From Streptococcus mitis SK564 (GTDB lineage: Bacteria > Bacillota > Bacilli > Lactobacillales > Streptococcaceae): a DNA stretch of 64,000 nt. Positions 55,891-64,000 of the stretch are shown piece after piece. Location: the NCBI RefSeq assembly GCF_000148525.1, contig NZ_AEDU01000022.1, positions 85,049 through 149,048 on the forward strand, written 5' to 3'. Under the pieces are notes generated by a model. That model saw only the letters and a program-made list of their open reading frames with translations, was not told the origin of the DNA and did no database searches. Numbering within the stretch: position 1 is the first letter of the stretch; the number at the start of each line of letters is the position of its first letter. Both the position numbers and the translations under genes were made by a program.

Positions 55891-57597
55891 ATGCTGATTC
55901 AGAAAATAAAAACCTACAAGTGGCAGGCCTTGGCCTCGCTCCTGATGACAGGCTTGATGGTTGCTAGTTCACTTCTGCAACCGCGTTATCTGCAGGAAGT
56001 GTTAGACGCCCTCCTTGCTGGGAAATATGAAGCTATTTATAGTATCGGGGCTTGGTTGATTGGTGTGGCCTTGGTTGGTCTAGTTGCTGGTGGTCTTAAT
56101 GTTGTCCTAGCAGCCTATATTGCCCAAGGAGTTTCATCTGACCTTCGGGAGGATGCCTTCCGTAAAATCCAAACCTTTTCTTATGCCAATATTGAACAAT
56201 TTAATGCGGGAAATCTAGTCGTTCGCATGACAAATGATATCAACCAGATTCAGAACGTCGTCATGATGACCTTCCAAATTCTTTTCAGACTTCCCCTCTT
56301 GTTCATCGGTTCGTTTATCCTGGCGGTTCAAACCTTACCTTCTCTGTGGTGGGTGATTGTTCTCATGGTTATCTTGATCTTTGCCTTGACTGCTGTCATG
56401 ATGGGAATGATGGGCCCTCGTTTTGCCAAGTTTCAAACCCTTCTTGAACGCATCAATGCCATTGCCAAGGAAAATCTGCGTGGCGTTCGTGTGGTCAAGT
56501 CCTTTGTCCAAGAAAAAGAGCAGTTTGCTAAGTTTACGGAGGTTTCAGACGAGCTTCTCGGTCAAAATCTTTACATTGGGTATGCCTTTTCAGTAGTGGA
56601 ACCTTTCATGATGTTGGTCGGCTACGGGGCGGTTTTCCTCTCGATTTGGCTAGTTGCAGGGATGGTTCAGTCGGATCCATCAGTTGTTGGCTCTATTGCT
56701 TCCTTTGTTAATTACCTGAGCCAGATTATCTTTACCATTGTTATGGTTGGATTTTTAGGAAATTCTGTCAGCCGTGCCATGATTTCTATGCGTCGTATTC
56801 GAGAAATTCTTGACGCAGAGCCAGCTATGACCTTCAAGGATGTCCCAGATGAAGAGTTGGTTGGAAGCCTTAGCTTTGAAAATGTGACCTTTACCTATCC
56901 AATGGATAAGGAACCGATGCTGAAAGATGTGAGCTTTACTATTGAACCTGGTCAAATGGTTGGTGTAGTTGGAGCAACTGGTGCAGGAAAGTCAACCTTG
57001 GCTCAATTGATTCCACGTCTTTTTGATCCACAGGAAGGGGCTATCAAAATCGGAGGTAAGGATATTCGAGAAGTGAGTGAAGGAACCTTGCGTAAAACTG
57101 TTTCTATCGTTCTTCAACGTGCCATTCTCTTTAGTGGAACGATTGCAGATAACTTGAGACAGGGTAAGGGAGATGCTACTCTATTTGAAATGGAACGCGC
57201 AGCTAATATTGCCCAAGCCAGTGAATTCATTCATCGTATGGAGAAAACCTTTGAAAGTCCAGTTGAGGAACGGGGAACCAACTTCTCTGGTGGGCAAAAG
57301 CAAAGGATGTCGATTGCGCGTGGGATTGTCAGCAATCCACGTATTCTGATTTTTGACGATTCGACCTCGGCCTTGGATGCTAAGTCAGAGCGCCTGGTTC
57401 AAGAAGCCTTGAATAAGGACTTGAAGGGAACAACAACCATTATCATCGCGCAAAAGATTAGCTCGGTTGTTCATGCAGATAAAATCTTGGTTCTAGATCA
57501 AGGACGATTGATTGGTCAAGGTACGCATGCAGACTTGGTTGCCAATAATGCTGTTTACCGTGAAATATACGAAACACAGAAAGGAAAGGAGGAGTAA
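55891..57597 (+). CDS. patA: Heterodimeric ABC exporter subunit PatA
   Basis: A 568-residue half-transporter: six TM helices (to about 310), then NBD with Walker A GATGAGKST, signature NFSGGQKQR, Walker B ILIFDDS with Asp in place of the catalytic Glu, and Gln instead of His in the switch (IIAQKIS). So its own Walker site is degenerate while the signature is intact. Pairs with PatB; pneumococcal PatAB exports fluoroquinolones and dyes. One base before patB. Confidence 0.92.
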   Translation: MLIQKIKTYKWQALASLLMTGLMVASSLLQPRYLQEVLDALLAGKYEAIYSIGAWLIGVALVGLVAGGLNVVLAAYIAQGVSSDLREDAFRKIQTFSYANIEQFNAGNLVVRMTNDINQIQNVVMMTFQILFRLPLLFIGSFILAVQTLPSLWWVIVLMVILIFALTAVMMGMMGPRFAKFQTLLERINAIAKENLRGVRVVKSFVQEKEQFAKFTEVSDELLGQNLYIGYAFSVVEPFMMLVGYGAVFLSIWLVAGMVQSDPSVVGSIASFVNYLSQIIFTIVMVGFLGNSVSRAMISMRRIREILDAEPAMTFKDVPDEELVGSLSFENVTFTYPMDKEPMLKDVSFTIEPGQMVGVVGATGAGKSTLAQLIPRLFDPQEGAIKIGGKDIREVSEGTLRKTVSIVLQRAILFSGTIADNLRQGKGDATLFEMERAANIAQASEFIHRMEKTFESPVEERGTNFSGGQKQRMSIARGIVSNPRILIFDDSTSALDAKSERLVQEALNKDLKGTTTIIIAQKISSVVHADKILVLDQGRLIGQGTHADLVANNAVYREIYETQKGKEE

Positions 57598-57598
57598 A

Positions 57599-59365
57599 AT
57601 GAAGACAGTTCAATTTTTTTGGAATTATTTTAAAGTCTATAAGCTATCATTTGTAGTTGTTATCCTGATGATTGTTCTGGCAACTCTTGCCCAAGCCCTC
57701 TTTCCGGTCTTTTCTGGACAAGCAGTGACGCAACTAGCTAATTTAGTTCAAGCTTATCAAGATGGCAATCCAGAACTTGTTTGGCAAAGTCTATCAGGAA
57801 TCATGGTCAATCTTGGCCTGCTGGTTTTGGTTCTATTTATCTCTAGTGTGATATACATGTGTCTCATGACGCGCGTGATTGCAGAGTCGACCAACGAGAT
57901 GCGCAAAGGCCTCTTTGGTAAGCTTGCCCGCTTGACGGTTTCTTTTTTTGACCGCCGACAAGATGGCGATATCCTGTCTCGTTTTACTAGTGATTTGGAT
58001 AATATCCTCCAAGCCTTTAATGAAAGTTTGATTCAGGTCATGAGCAATATTGTTTTATATATCGGTCTGATTCTTGTCATGTTTTCGAGGAATGTGACGC
58101 TGGCCCTCATCACCATTGCCAGCACACCGGTGGCCTTCCTTATGCTGATTTTCATCGTGAAAATGGCACGCAAATACACCAATCTCCAGCAGAAAGAGGT
58201 AGGGAAGCTCAACGCCTATATGGATGAGAGTATCTCAGGCCAAAAAGCCGTGATTGTGCAAGGAATTCAAGAGGATATGATGGCAGGATTTCTTGAACAA
58301 AATGAGCGCGTGCGCAAGGCAACCTTTAAAGGAAGAATGTTCTCAGGAATTCTTTTCCCTGTCATGAATGGGATGAGTCTGGTCAACACAGCCATCGTTA
58401 TCTTTGCTGGTTCAGCTGTACTTTTGAATGATAAGTCTATTGAAACAAGTACAGCCTTAGGTTTGATTGTTATGTTTGCCCAATTTTCACAGCAGTACTA
58501 CCAGCCTATTATCCAAGTTGCAGCTAGTTGGGGAAGTCTTCAGTTGGCCTTTACAGGTGCTGAACGGATTCAGGAAATGTTTGACGCAGAGGAAGAAATC
58601 CGACCTGAAAAGGCTCCAACCTTCACTCAGTTGCAAGAAGGTGTTGAAATTAGTCATATTGATTTTTCATACTTGCCTGATAAACCTATTTTGAAAGATG
58701 TCAGCATTTCCGCTCCGAAAGGTCAGATGACAGCGGTTGTTGGGCCGACAGGGTCAGGGAAAACGACTATTATGAACCTCATCAATCGCTTTTATGATGT
58801 TGATGCTGGTGGTATTTATTTTGACGGCAAAGACATCCGTGACTATGATTTAGATAGTCTCAGAAGCAAGGTGGGGATTGTCTTGCAAGATTCGGTCTTG
58901 TTTAGTGGAACGATTCGAGACAATATCCGTTTCGGTGTGCCAGATGCTAGTCAAGAAATGGTTGAGGTAGCAGCCAAGGCAACCCACATTCACGACTATA
59001 TCGAAAGCTTACCTGATAAATACGATACTCTTATAGATGATGACCAGAGCATCTTCTCAACAGGACAGAAACAATTGATTTCTATCGCTCGAACCCTGAT
59101 GACAGATCCAGAAGTTCTCATTCTCGATGAAGCCACTTCAAACGTAGATACGGTGACAGAAAGCAAGATTCAGCATGCCATGGAGGCGGTTGTAGCAGGC
59201 AGAACCAGTTTCGTCATTGCCCACCGTTTGAAGACCATCCTCAATGCAGACCAGATTATTGTCCTTAAAGATGGAGAAGTCATTGAACGCGGTAACCACC
59301 ATGAACTTTTGAAACTAGGTGGCTTCTATTCAGAACTCTATCACAATCAATTTGTTTTTGAATAA
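57599..59365 (+). CDS. patB: Heterodimeric ABC exporter subunit PatB
   Basis: A 588-residue half-transporter: six TM helices and an NBD with Walker A GPTGSGKTT, Walker B VLILDEATSNVD (catalytic Glu present) and switch His (VIAHRL). The signature is IFSTGQ, a degenerate form of LSGGQ. With PatA this makes one consensus ATPase site (PatB Walker + PatA signature) and one degenerate. The start at 57599 with GGAGGAG upstream gives 588 residues, as in pneumococcal PatB. Confidence 0.92.
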   Translation: MKTVQFFWNYFKVYKLSFVVVILMIVLATLAQALFPVFSGQAVTQLANLVQAYQDGNPELVWQSLSGIMVNLGLLVLVLFISSVIYMCLMTRVIAESTNEMRKGLFGKLARLTVSFFDRRQDGDILSRFTSDLDNILQAFNESLIQVMSNIVLYIGLILVMFSRNVTLALITIASTPVAFLMLIFIVKMARKYTNLQQKEVGKLNAYMDESISGQKAVIVQGIQEDMMAGFLEQNERVRKATFKGRMFSGILFPVMNGMSLVNTAIVIFAGSAVLLNDKSIETSTALGLIVMFAQFSQQYYQPIIQVAASWGSLQLAFTGAERIQEMFDAEEEIRPEKAPTFTQLQEGVEISHIDFSYLPDKPILKDVSISAPKGQMTAVVGPTGSGKTTIMNLINRFYDVDAGGIYFDGKDIRDYDLDSLRSKVGIVLQDSVLFSGTIRDNIRFGVPDASQEMVEVAAKATHIHDYIESLPDKYDTLIDDDQSIFSTGQKQLISIARTLMTDPEVLILDEATSNVDTVTESKIQHAMEAVVAGRTSFVIAHRLKTILNADQIIVLKDGEVIERGNHHELLKLGGFYSELYHNQFVFE

Positions 59366-59398
59366 GAAAAAGTTGTCCTGTGCGGGCAGCTTTTTCTT
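59364..59398 (+). terminator. patB terminator
   Basis: AAGAAAAAG (59364-59372) pairs with CTTTTTCTT (59390-59398), with an inner GC stem. Confidence 0.8.
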
Positions 59399-59502
59399 GT
59401 CCATAAAAAATATTTATCACGGCCTTTAAAAAAACATATTAGACGAAAGTCATTTTGAGTGATATGATAGGACTATCGTTAACATTCGAAAGGAGAGACA
59501 TC

Positions 59503-60192
59503 ATGGCTAGAACGGTTGTAGGAGTTGCTGCAAATCTATGTCCTGTAGACGCAGAAGGAAAAAACATTCATTCGTCTGTATCTTGTAGATTCGCAGAGAG
59601 CATTCGTCAAGTCGGTGGTCTCCCTTTAGTCATTCCTGTTGGTGATGAGTCAGTTGTGCGCGATTATGTGGAAATGATTGACAAATTGATTTTGACAGGA
59701 GGCCAAAATGTCCATCCTCAGTTTTACGGAGAGAAAAAGACCATCGAGAGCGATGATTACAATCTAGTCCGTGATGAATTTGAATTGGCGCTTTTGAAAG
59801 AAGCGCTCCGTCAGAATAAACCAATTATGGCAATCTGCCGTGGTGTCCAACTTGTCAATGTTGCCTTTGGTGGAACCCTCAATCAAGAAATCGAAGGTCA
59901 CTGGCAAGGACTGCCTTTCGGAACATCTCACTCTATTGAGACAGTGGAAGGAAGCGTGGTGGCTAAGCTATTTGGAAAAGAAAGTCAGGTCAACTCCGTA
60001 CATCGTCAGAGTATCAAAGATTTGGCACCTAATTTCCGTGTAACTGCTATTGATCCAAGAGACCAGACCATCGAAGCGATTGAGTCTATCGACGAGCACC
60101 GCATTATCGGTTTACAGTGGCATCCAGAGTTTCTGGTTAATGAAGAAGATGGCAATTTAGAATTATTTGAGTATTTATTGAATGAACTGTAA
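59503..60192 (+). CDS. Class I glutamine amidotransferase-like hydrolase
   Basis: A 229-residue protein of the peptidase C26/PuuD group: nucleophile Cys in ICRGVQLVNV and catalytic His/Glu in QWHPEF. Such enzymes hydrolyse gamma-glutamyl compounds. The start at 59503 follows AAAGGAG. Exact substrate unknown. Monocistronic, with a terminator after. Confidence 0.9.
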   Translation: MARTVVGVAANLCPVDAEGKNIHSSVSCRFAESIRQVGGLPLVIPVGDESVVRDYVEMIDKLILTGGQNVHPQFYGEKKTIESDDYNLVRDEFELALLKEALRQNKPIMAICRGVQLVNVAFGGTLNQEIEGHWQGLPFGTSHSIETVEGSVVAKLFGKESQVNSVHRQSIKDLAPNFRVTAIDPRDQTIEAIESIDEHRIIGLQWHPEFLVNEEDGNLELFEYLLNEL

Positions 60193-60222
60193 CGACTGGG
60201 AATCTGGTCGTTCTTTCTTTTA
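60191..60222 (+). terminator. Terminator after the amidotransferase gene
   Basis: AACGAC (60191-60196) and GTCGTT (60207-60212) followed by CTTTCTTTT. Confidence 0.7.
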
Positions 60223-60254
60223 TTATTTCAAAATTTTTGGAATGTGATATTTTT

Positions 60255-60267
60255 ACGCAAACGTTTG
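60255..60267 (+). promoter_or_regulatory. CcpA/MalR-like palindrome upstream of gpi
   Basis: ACGCAAACGTTTG (core palindrome CAAACGTTTG, 60258-60267), nearly identical to the malQ operator at 31712-31725. It lies about 95 bp before the gpi start. Confidence 0.55.
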
Positions 60268-60361
60268 AATTCTGATAAAAATTGGAGAAATTCGACAAAA
60301 AAACTTGAAAAAAACGAAGGTAAGCGTTATGATAGAAAAGAAGAAATATTGGAGGAATAAC

Positions 60362-61711
60362 ATGTCACATATTAAATTTGATTATTCAAAAGTTTTAGAC
60401 AAATTTGTTGCACCACATGAAGTGGAATACATGCAATCACAAGTAACAGCAGCAGATGAATTGATCCGTAAAGGAACTGGTGCTGGTAGCGACTTCTTGG
60501 GATGGTTGGACCTTCCTGAAAACTATGACCGTGAAGAATTTGACCGTATCTTGAAAGCTGCTGAGCAAATCAAATCAGACAGCGATGTTTTGGTTGTGAT
60601 TGGTATCGGTGGATCTTACCTTGGTGCCAAAGCAGCAATCGATTTTTTGAACCACCACTTTGCTAACTTGCAAACAAAAGAAGAACGCAAGGCTCCACAA
60701 ATCCTTTATGCAGGAAACTCAATCTCATCTACTTACCTTGCTGACTTGGTAGAGTATGTTTCAGACAAAGACTTCTCAGTAAACGTAATTTCTAAATCTG
60801 GTACAACAACTGAACCAGCGATCGCTTTCCGTGTCTTCAAAGAGCTTTTGGTTAAGAAATACGGACAAGAAGAAGCCAACAAACGTATCTATGCAACAAC
60901 TGACCGCCAAAAAGGTGCTGTTAAGGTTGAAGCAGACGCTAACGGTTGGGAAACATTTGTTGTTCCAGATGACATCGGTGGACGCTTCTCAGTATTGACA
61001 GCAGTTGGTTTGCTTCCAATCGCAGCATCAGGAGCGGATATCAAAGCCCTTATGGAAGGTGCTAACGCAGCTCGCAAAGACTACACTTCAGATAAAATCT
61101 CTGAAAACGAAGCTTACCAATATGCAGCTGTTCGTAACATCCTTTACCGTAAAGGCTATGCAACTGAAATCTTGGTAAACTATGAGCCATCACTTCAGTA
61201 CTTCTCAGAATGGTGGAAACAATTGGCTGGTGAATCAGAAGGAAAAGACCAAAAAGGTATCTACCCAACTTCAGCCAACTTCTCAACTGACTTGCACTCA
61301 CTTGGTCAATTTATCCAAGAAGGAACTCGTATCATGTTTGAAACAGTTGTCCGTGTTGACAAACCTCGTAAGAACGTGATTATCCCTACCTTGGAAGAAG
61401 ACCTTGATGGACTTGGCTACCTTCAAGGAAAAGACGTTGACTTTGTAAACAAAAAAGCAACTGACGGTGTTCTTCTTGCCCACACAGATGGTGACGTACC
61501 AAACATGTACGTGACCCTTCCAGAACAAGATGCCTTCACTCTTGGTTACACTATCTACTTCTTCGAATTGGCTATCGCCCTTTCTGGTTACTTGAATGCC
61601 ATCAACCCATTTGACCAACCAGGTGTTGAAGCTTACAAACGTAACATGTTCGCCCTTCTTGGAAAACCAGGATTTGAAGAATTAAGCAAAGAACTTAACG
61701 CACGTCTATAA
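60362..61711 (+). CDS. gpi: Glucose-6-phosphate isomerase
   Basis: A 449-residue enzyme, with [31 protein letters not shown] (phosphate loop) and the C-terminal catalytic helix. Interconverts glucose-6-P and fructose-6-P in glycolysis. The start at 60362 follows TGGAGG. Codon use is strongly biased, as for highly expressed genes. Confidence 0.98.
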   Translation: MSHIKFDYSKVLDKFVAPHEVEYMQSQVTAADELIRKGTGAGSDFLGWLDLPENYDREEFDRILKAAEQIKSDSDVLVVIGIGGSYLGAKAAIDFLNHHFANLQTKEERKAPQILYAGNSISSTYLADLVEYVSDKDFSVNVISKSGTTTEPAIAFRVFKELLVKKYGQEEANKRIYATTDRQKGAVKVEADANGWETFVVPDDIGGRFSVLTAVGLLPIAASGADIKALMEGANAARKDYTSDKISENEAYQYAAVRNILYRKGYATEILVNYEPSLQYFSEWWKQLAGESEGKDQKGIYPTSANFSTDLHSLGQFIQEGTRIMFETVVRVDKPRKNVIIPTLEEDLDGLGYLQGKDVDFVNKKATDGVLLAHTDGDVPNMYVTLPEQDAFTLGYTIYFFELAIALSGYLNAINPFDQPGVEAYKRNMFALLGKPGFEELSKELNARL

Positions 61712-61718
61712 TAGAAGA

Positions 61719-61744
61719 AAAGAGTGGTTTGTCCACTCTTTTTA
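61719..61744 (+). terminator. gpi terminator
   Basis: AAAGAGTGG (61719-61727) pairs with CCACTCTTT (61733-61741) followed by TTTAC. Confidence 0.88.
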
Positions 61745-61838
61745 CTCTCTTTATCCATAGAAATTGGACTCAGCCAAGACTTATGATATAATATAGAGAG
61801 CAAAAAGGCAGACGCCTAGAGACTTTATAGGAGAAACT

Positions 61839-63299
61839 ATGTCAAAAGATATCCGCGTACGTTACGCACCAAGTCCAACAGGACTACTACACATCGGAAA
61901 TGCCCGTACAGCATTGTTCAACTACCTTTACGCACGTCATCATGGTGGGACTTTTATCATCCGTATTGAAGATACTGATCGTAAACGCCACGTCGAAGAT
62001 GGTGAACGTTCACAGCTTGAAAATCTTCGTTGGTTGGGCATGGATTGGGATGAAAGCCCAGAAACACATGAAAACTACCGCCAGTCTGAGCGCTTGGACT
62101 TGTATCAAAAATACATCGACCAATTGCTAGCTGAAGGAAAAGCCTACAAATCTTACGTTACAGAAGAAGAGTTGGCGGCTGAACGCGAACGCCAAGAAGC
62201 GGCTGGTGAAACACCACGCTACATCAACGAATACCTTGGTATGAGTGAAGAGGAAAAAGCTGCTTACATTGCAGAACGTGAAGCAGCTGGTATCATTCCA
62301 ACAGTTCGTTTGGCTGTCAATGAGTCAGGTATCTACAAGTGGCATGATATGGTCAAAGGCGATATCGAATTTGAAGGTGGCAATATCGGTGGTGACTGGG
62401 TTATCCAAAAGAAAGATGGTTACCCAACTTACAACTTTGCCGTTGTTATCGATGACCACGATATGCAAATCTCTCATGTTATCCGTGGAGATGACCATAT
62501 TGCTAATACACCAAAACAGCTTATGGTTTATGAAGCACTTGGTTGGGAAGCACCAGAGTTCGGTCACATGACTTTGATTATCAACTCTGAAACTGGGAAA
62601 AAATTGTCTAAACGTGACACCAACACCCTTCAGTTTATCGAAGACTACCGTAAAAAAGGTTATTTACCAGAAGCAGTCTTTAACTTTATTGCTCTTCTTG
62701 GTTGGAACCCAGGTGGCGAAGATGAGATTTTCTCTCGTGAAGAATTGATTAAACTTTTCGATGAAAACCGTCTCAGCAAATCTCCTGCAGCCTTCGACCA
62801 GAAAAAACTTGACTGGATGAGTAATGATTATATCAAGAATGCAGACCTAGAAACTATCTTTGAAATGGCAAAACCATTCCTAGAAGAAGCAGGTCGATTG
62901 ACTGACAAGGCTGAAAAACTAGTTGAGCTCTATAAACCACAAATGAAATCAGTAGATGAGATTATCCCATTGACAGATCTCTTCTTCTCAGATTTCCCAG
63001 AATTGACCGAAGCAGAGCGCGAAGTCATGGCGGGGGAAACAGTCCCAACAGTTCTTGAAGCCTTCAAAGCAAAACTTGAAGCAATGACCGATGATGAATT
63101 TGTGACAGAGAATATCTTCCCACAAATTAAAGCAGTCCAAAAAGAAACAGGTATTAAAGGGAAAAATCTTTTCATGCCTATTCGTATAGCTGTTTCAGGT
63201 GAAATGCATGGACCAGAATTGCCAGATACTATCTTCTTGTTAGGCCGTGAAAAATCAATCCAACATATCGAAAATATGTTAAAAGAAATCTCTAAATAA
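61839..63299 (+). CDS. gltX: Glutamyl-tRNA synthetase
   Basis: A 486-residue class I synthetase with [18 protein letters not shown] (HIGH) and KKLSKRDTN (KMSK). In streptococci, which lack GlnRS, it also makes Glu-tRNA-Gln for the amidotransferase route. A tRNA-Glu gene lies about 580 bp downstream. Confidence 0.98.
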   Translation: MSKDIRVRYAPSPTGLLHIGNARTALFNYLYARHHGGTFIIRIEDTDRKRHVEDGERSQLENLRWLGMDWDESPETHENYRQSERLDLYQKYIDQLLAEGKAYKSYVTEEELAAERERQEAAGETPRYINEYLGMSEEEKAAYIAEREAAGIIPTVRLAVNESGIYKWHDMVKGDIEFEGGNIGGDWVIQKKDGYPTYNFAVVIDDHDMQISHVIRGDDHIANTPKQLMVYEALGWEAPEFGHMTLIINSETGKKLSKRDTNTLQFIEDYRKKGYLPEAVFNFIALLGWNPGGEDEIFSREELIKLFDENRLSKSPAAFDQKKLDWMSNDYIKNADLETIFEMAKPFLEEAGRLTDKAEKLVELYKPQMKSVDEIIPLTDLFFSDFPELTEAEREVMAGETVPTVLEAFKAKLEAMTDDEFVTENIFPQIKAVQKETGIKGKNLFMPIRIAVSGEMHGPELPDTIFLLGREKSIQHIENMLKEISK

Positions 63300-63312
63300 G
63301 AAGGATGTAATA

Positions 63313-63747
63313 ATGGACATCTGGGAAAAGATGTACGAAGAAGCACAGAAATTATATAATCCACATGAAGTATCTGATTTTGTTTATGCCAACCATGTTG
63401 TAGCCGCAGTAGAAGCAGAAGATGGGCAAATATTTACAGGTTTCTGTATGGAGGGAACCTGTGGTGTATTCCATCTCTGCGCAGAGCGGGCAGCACTCTT
63501 CAATATGTACCAATTTTCAGGGCAAACTAAGGTTAAAAAAGTCTTAGCCTTCCGAGACAAACCGCCGTATGGTGGAAGTTCAGGAATGCCCTGTGGAGCT
63601 TGCAGAGAATTCCTTTTAGAGTTGAACGCTGAAAATAAAGATACAGAATTTATGATGGACTACGATAGAAGAAAGATAGTGAAAGTCGCAGAACTAATCC
63701 CATATTGGTGGGGAGAAGAACGTGCTTCTAAGTTTAATGAACAATAG
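63313..63747 (+). CDS. Cytidine deaminase-like protein
   Basis: A 144-residue protein of the cytidine deaminase fold: catalytic Cys-Ala-Glu in HLCAERAALFN and the second zinc Cys pair in GMPCGACREFLLEL. Both zinc motifs are intact. It resembles the blasticidin deaminase/Cdd-like group more than classical Cdd. Substrate unknown; it may salvage or detoxify nucleosides. Fourteen bases after gltX. Confidence 0.85.
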   Translation: MDIWEKMYEEAQKLYNPHEVSDFVYANHVVAAVEAEDGQIFTGFCMEGTCGVFHLCAERAALFNMYQFSGQTKVKKVLAFRDKPPYGGSSGMPCGACREFLLELNAENKDTEFMMDYDRRKIVKVAELIPYWWGEERASKFNEQ

Positions 63748-63775
63748 AAGAGTCAGTATAATTCTGACTCTTTTT
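63748..63775 (+). terminator. Terminator after the deaminase gene
   Basis: AAGAGTCAG (63748-63756) pairs with CTGACTCTT (63764-63772), T run. Confidence 0.88.
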
Positions 63776-63826
63776 ACTTTATTTGAAAAAAAGGAAAAAG
63801 TATTTGAAAAAAATTAGAAAAAGTTA

Positions 63827-63854
63827 TTGACAAAAAATAAAAAGGCTGTATAAT
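63827..63854 (+). promoter_or_regulatory. tRNA-Glu promoter
   Basis: TTGACA (63827-63832), a 16-bp spacer and TATAAT (63849-63854), both consensus. Confidence 0.8.
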
Positions 63855-63879
63855 AGTAAGAGTTGAAAATAACAACTCA

Positions 63880-63951
63880 GGTCCGTTGGTCAAGGGGTTA
63901 AGACACCGCCTTTTCACGGCGGTAACACGGGTTCGAATCCCGTACGGACTA
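63880..63951 (+). tRNA. tRNA-Glu (anticodon TTC)
   Basis: A 72-nt cloverleaf: acceptor GGTCCGT/ACGGACT with one G-U pair, D-loop TGGTCAAGGGGTTAAGA, anticodon stem CCGCC-TTTTCAC-GGCGG (anticodon TTC) and T-loop GGGTTCGAATCCC. CCA is not encoded. Often the first tRNA of a larger cluster beyond the window. Confidence 0.95.
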
Positions 63952-64000
63952 TGGTATGTTGCGGATGGCACACTTGATGAAAAAAGTTTTAAAAAAACTT

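Overview
The window is a low-GC Firmicute chromosome of the Streptococcus mitis group (S. mitis, S. pseudopneumoniae, S. oralis or S. pneumoniae-like). The evidence is gene order (hisS, aspS, malR-malA-malDCX/malQP, tyrS-pbp1b, dapD, galU-gpsA, argS-argR-hexA, patA-patB, gpi-gltX), protein lengths matching pneumococcal orthologues (PBP1b 821 aa with Ser460, HexA 844 aa, MalQ 505 aa), and two BOX elements of boxA-boxC type. The species cannot be fixed from the sequence alone.

Region 1 (1-10882) is accessory DNA stacked at the 3' end of rpmG (ribosomal protein L33). A complete integrative element lies between two 16-bp att cores (1002-1017 and 10867-10882). It carries a tyrosine integrase, a small HTH/excisionase-like gene, a Rep-helicase protein (a non-canonical relaxase or rolling-circle initiator), a two-TM protein, an FtsK/TcpA-type coupling ATPase and a small conserved protein, all on the minus strand. 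A palindrome-rich non-coding region follows, then an LPXTG surface protein with a CAP/SEC10-PgrA-type domain and two unrecognised small genes on the plus strand. No canonical relaxase and no type IV secretion genes are present, so it looks like an integrative mobilizable element (IME). The DNA left of its left core (1-1001, with a RelBE-type toxin-antitoxin pair) ends in the same hairpin, paired-repeat and core layout as the IME's own right end but with a divergent repeat sequence. It is therefore probably the end of a second, related element inserted in tandem.

The surface-protein promoter has a run of eight G residues filling the end of the -35/-10 spacer, which suggests phase-variable expression.

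Region 2 (10866-25796) is core: rpmG-rpmF, an SPFH-domain gene with a ribbon-helix-helix gene, ilvD with a convergent DUF59 (SufT-like) gene, an Rgg regulator followed by an MFS transporter, and hisS. Next is a compact nine-gene cassette (18900-22979) with an XRE regulator, three small membrane proteins, a DUF3169-like protein, an ABC ATPase and permease, a CPBP protease-like protein and a further small membrane protein. It looks like a self-protection or immunity module with an operator over its promoter. aspS and a YitT-family gene follow.

Region 3 (25825-35674) is the maltodextrin regulon: malR-malA, malX-malC-malD, and divergent malQ-malP, with MalR/CcpA-type palindromes at both divergent promoters. 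A related palindrome sits upstream of gpi at 60255.

Region 4 (35700-48150) holds small ORFs, rlmA, a small helix protein paired with a P1B-like ATPase, tyrS, pbp1b, an EamA transporter, a putative structured leader with a 9-codon peptide ORF, dapD and the acetyl-diaminopimelate deacetylase, 5-formyl-THF cyclo-ligase, and a rhomboid protease.

Region 5 (48148-64000) holds galU-gpsA, a small TM gene, a striking array of palindromic modules (50577-50886), argS/argR/hexA, the heterodimeric exporter patA-patB with an attenuator-like hairpin, a class-I amidotransferase, gpi, gltX, a cytidine deaminase-like gene and tRNA-Glu.
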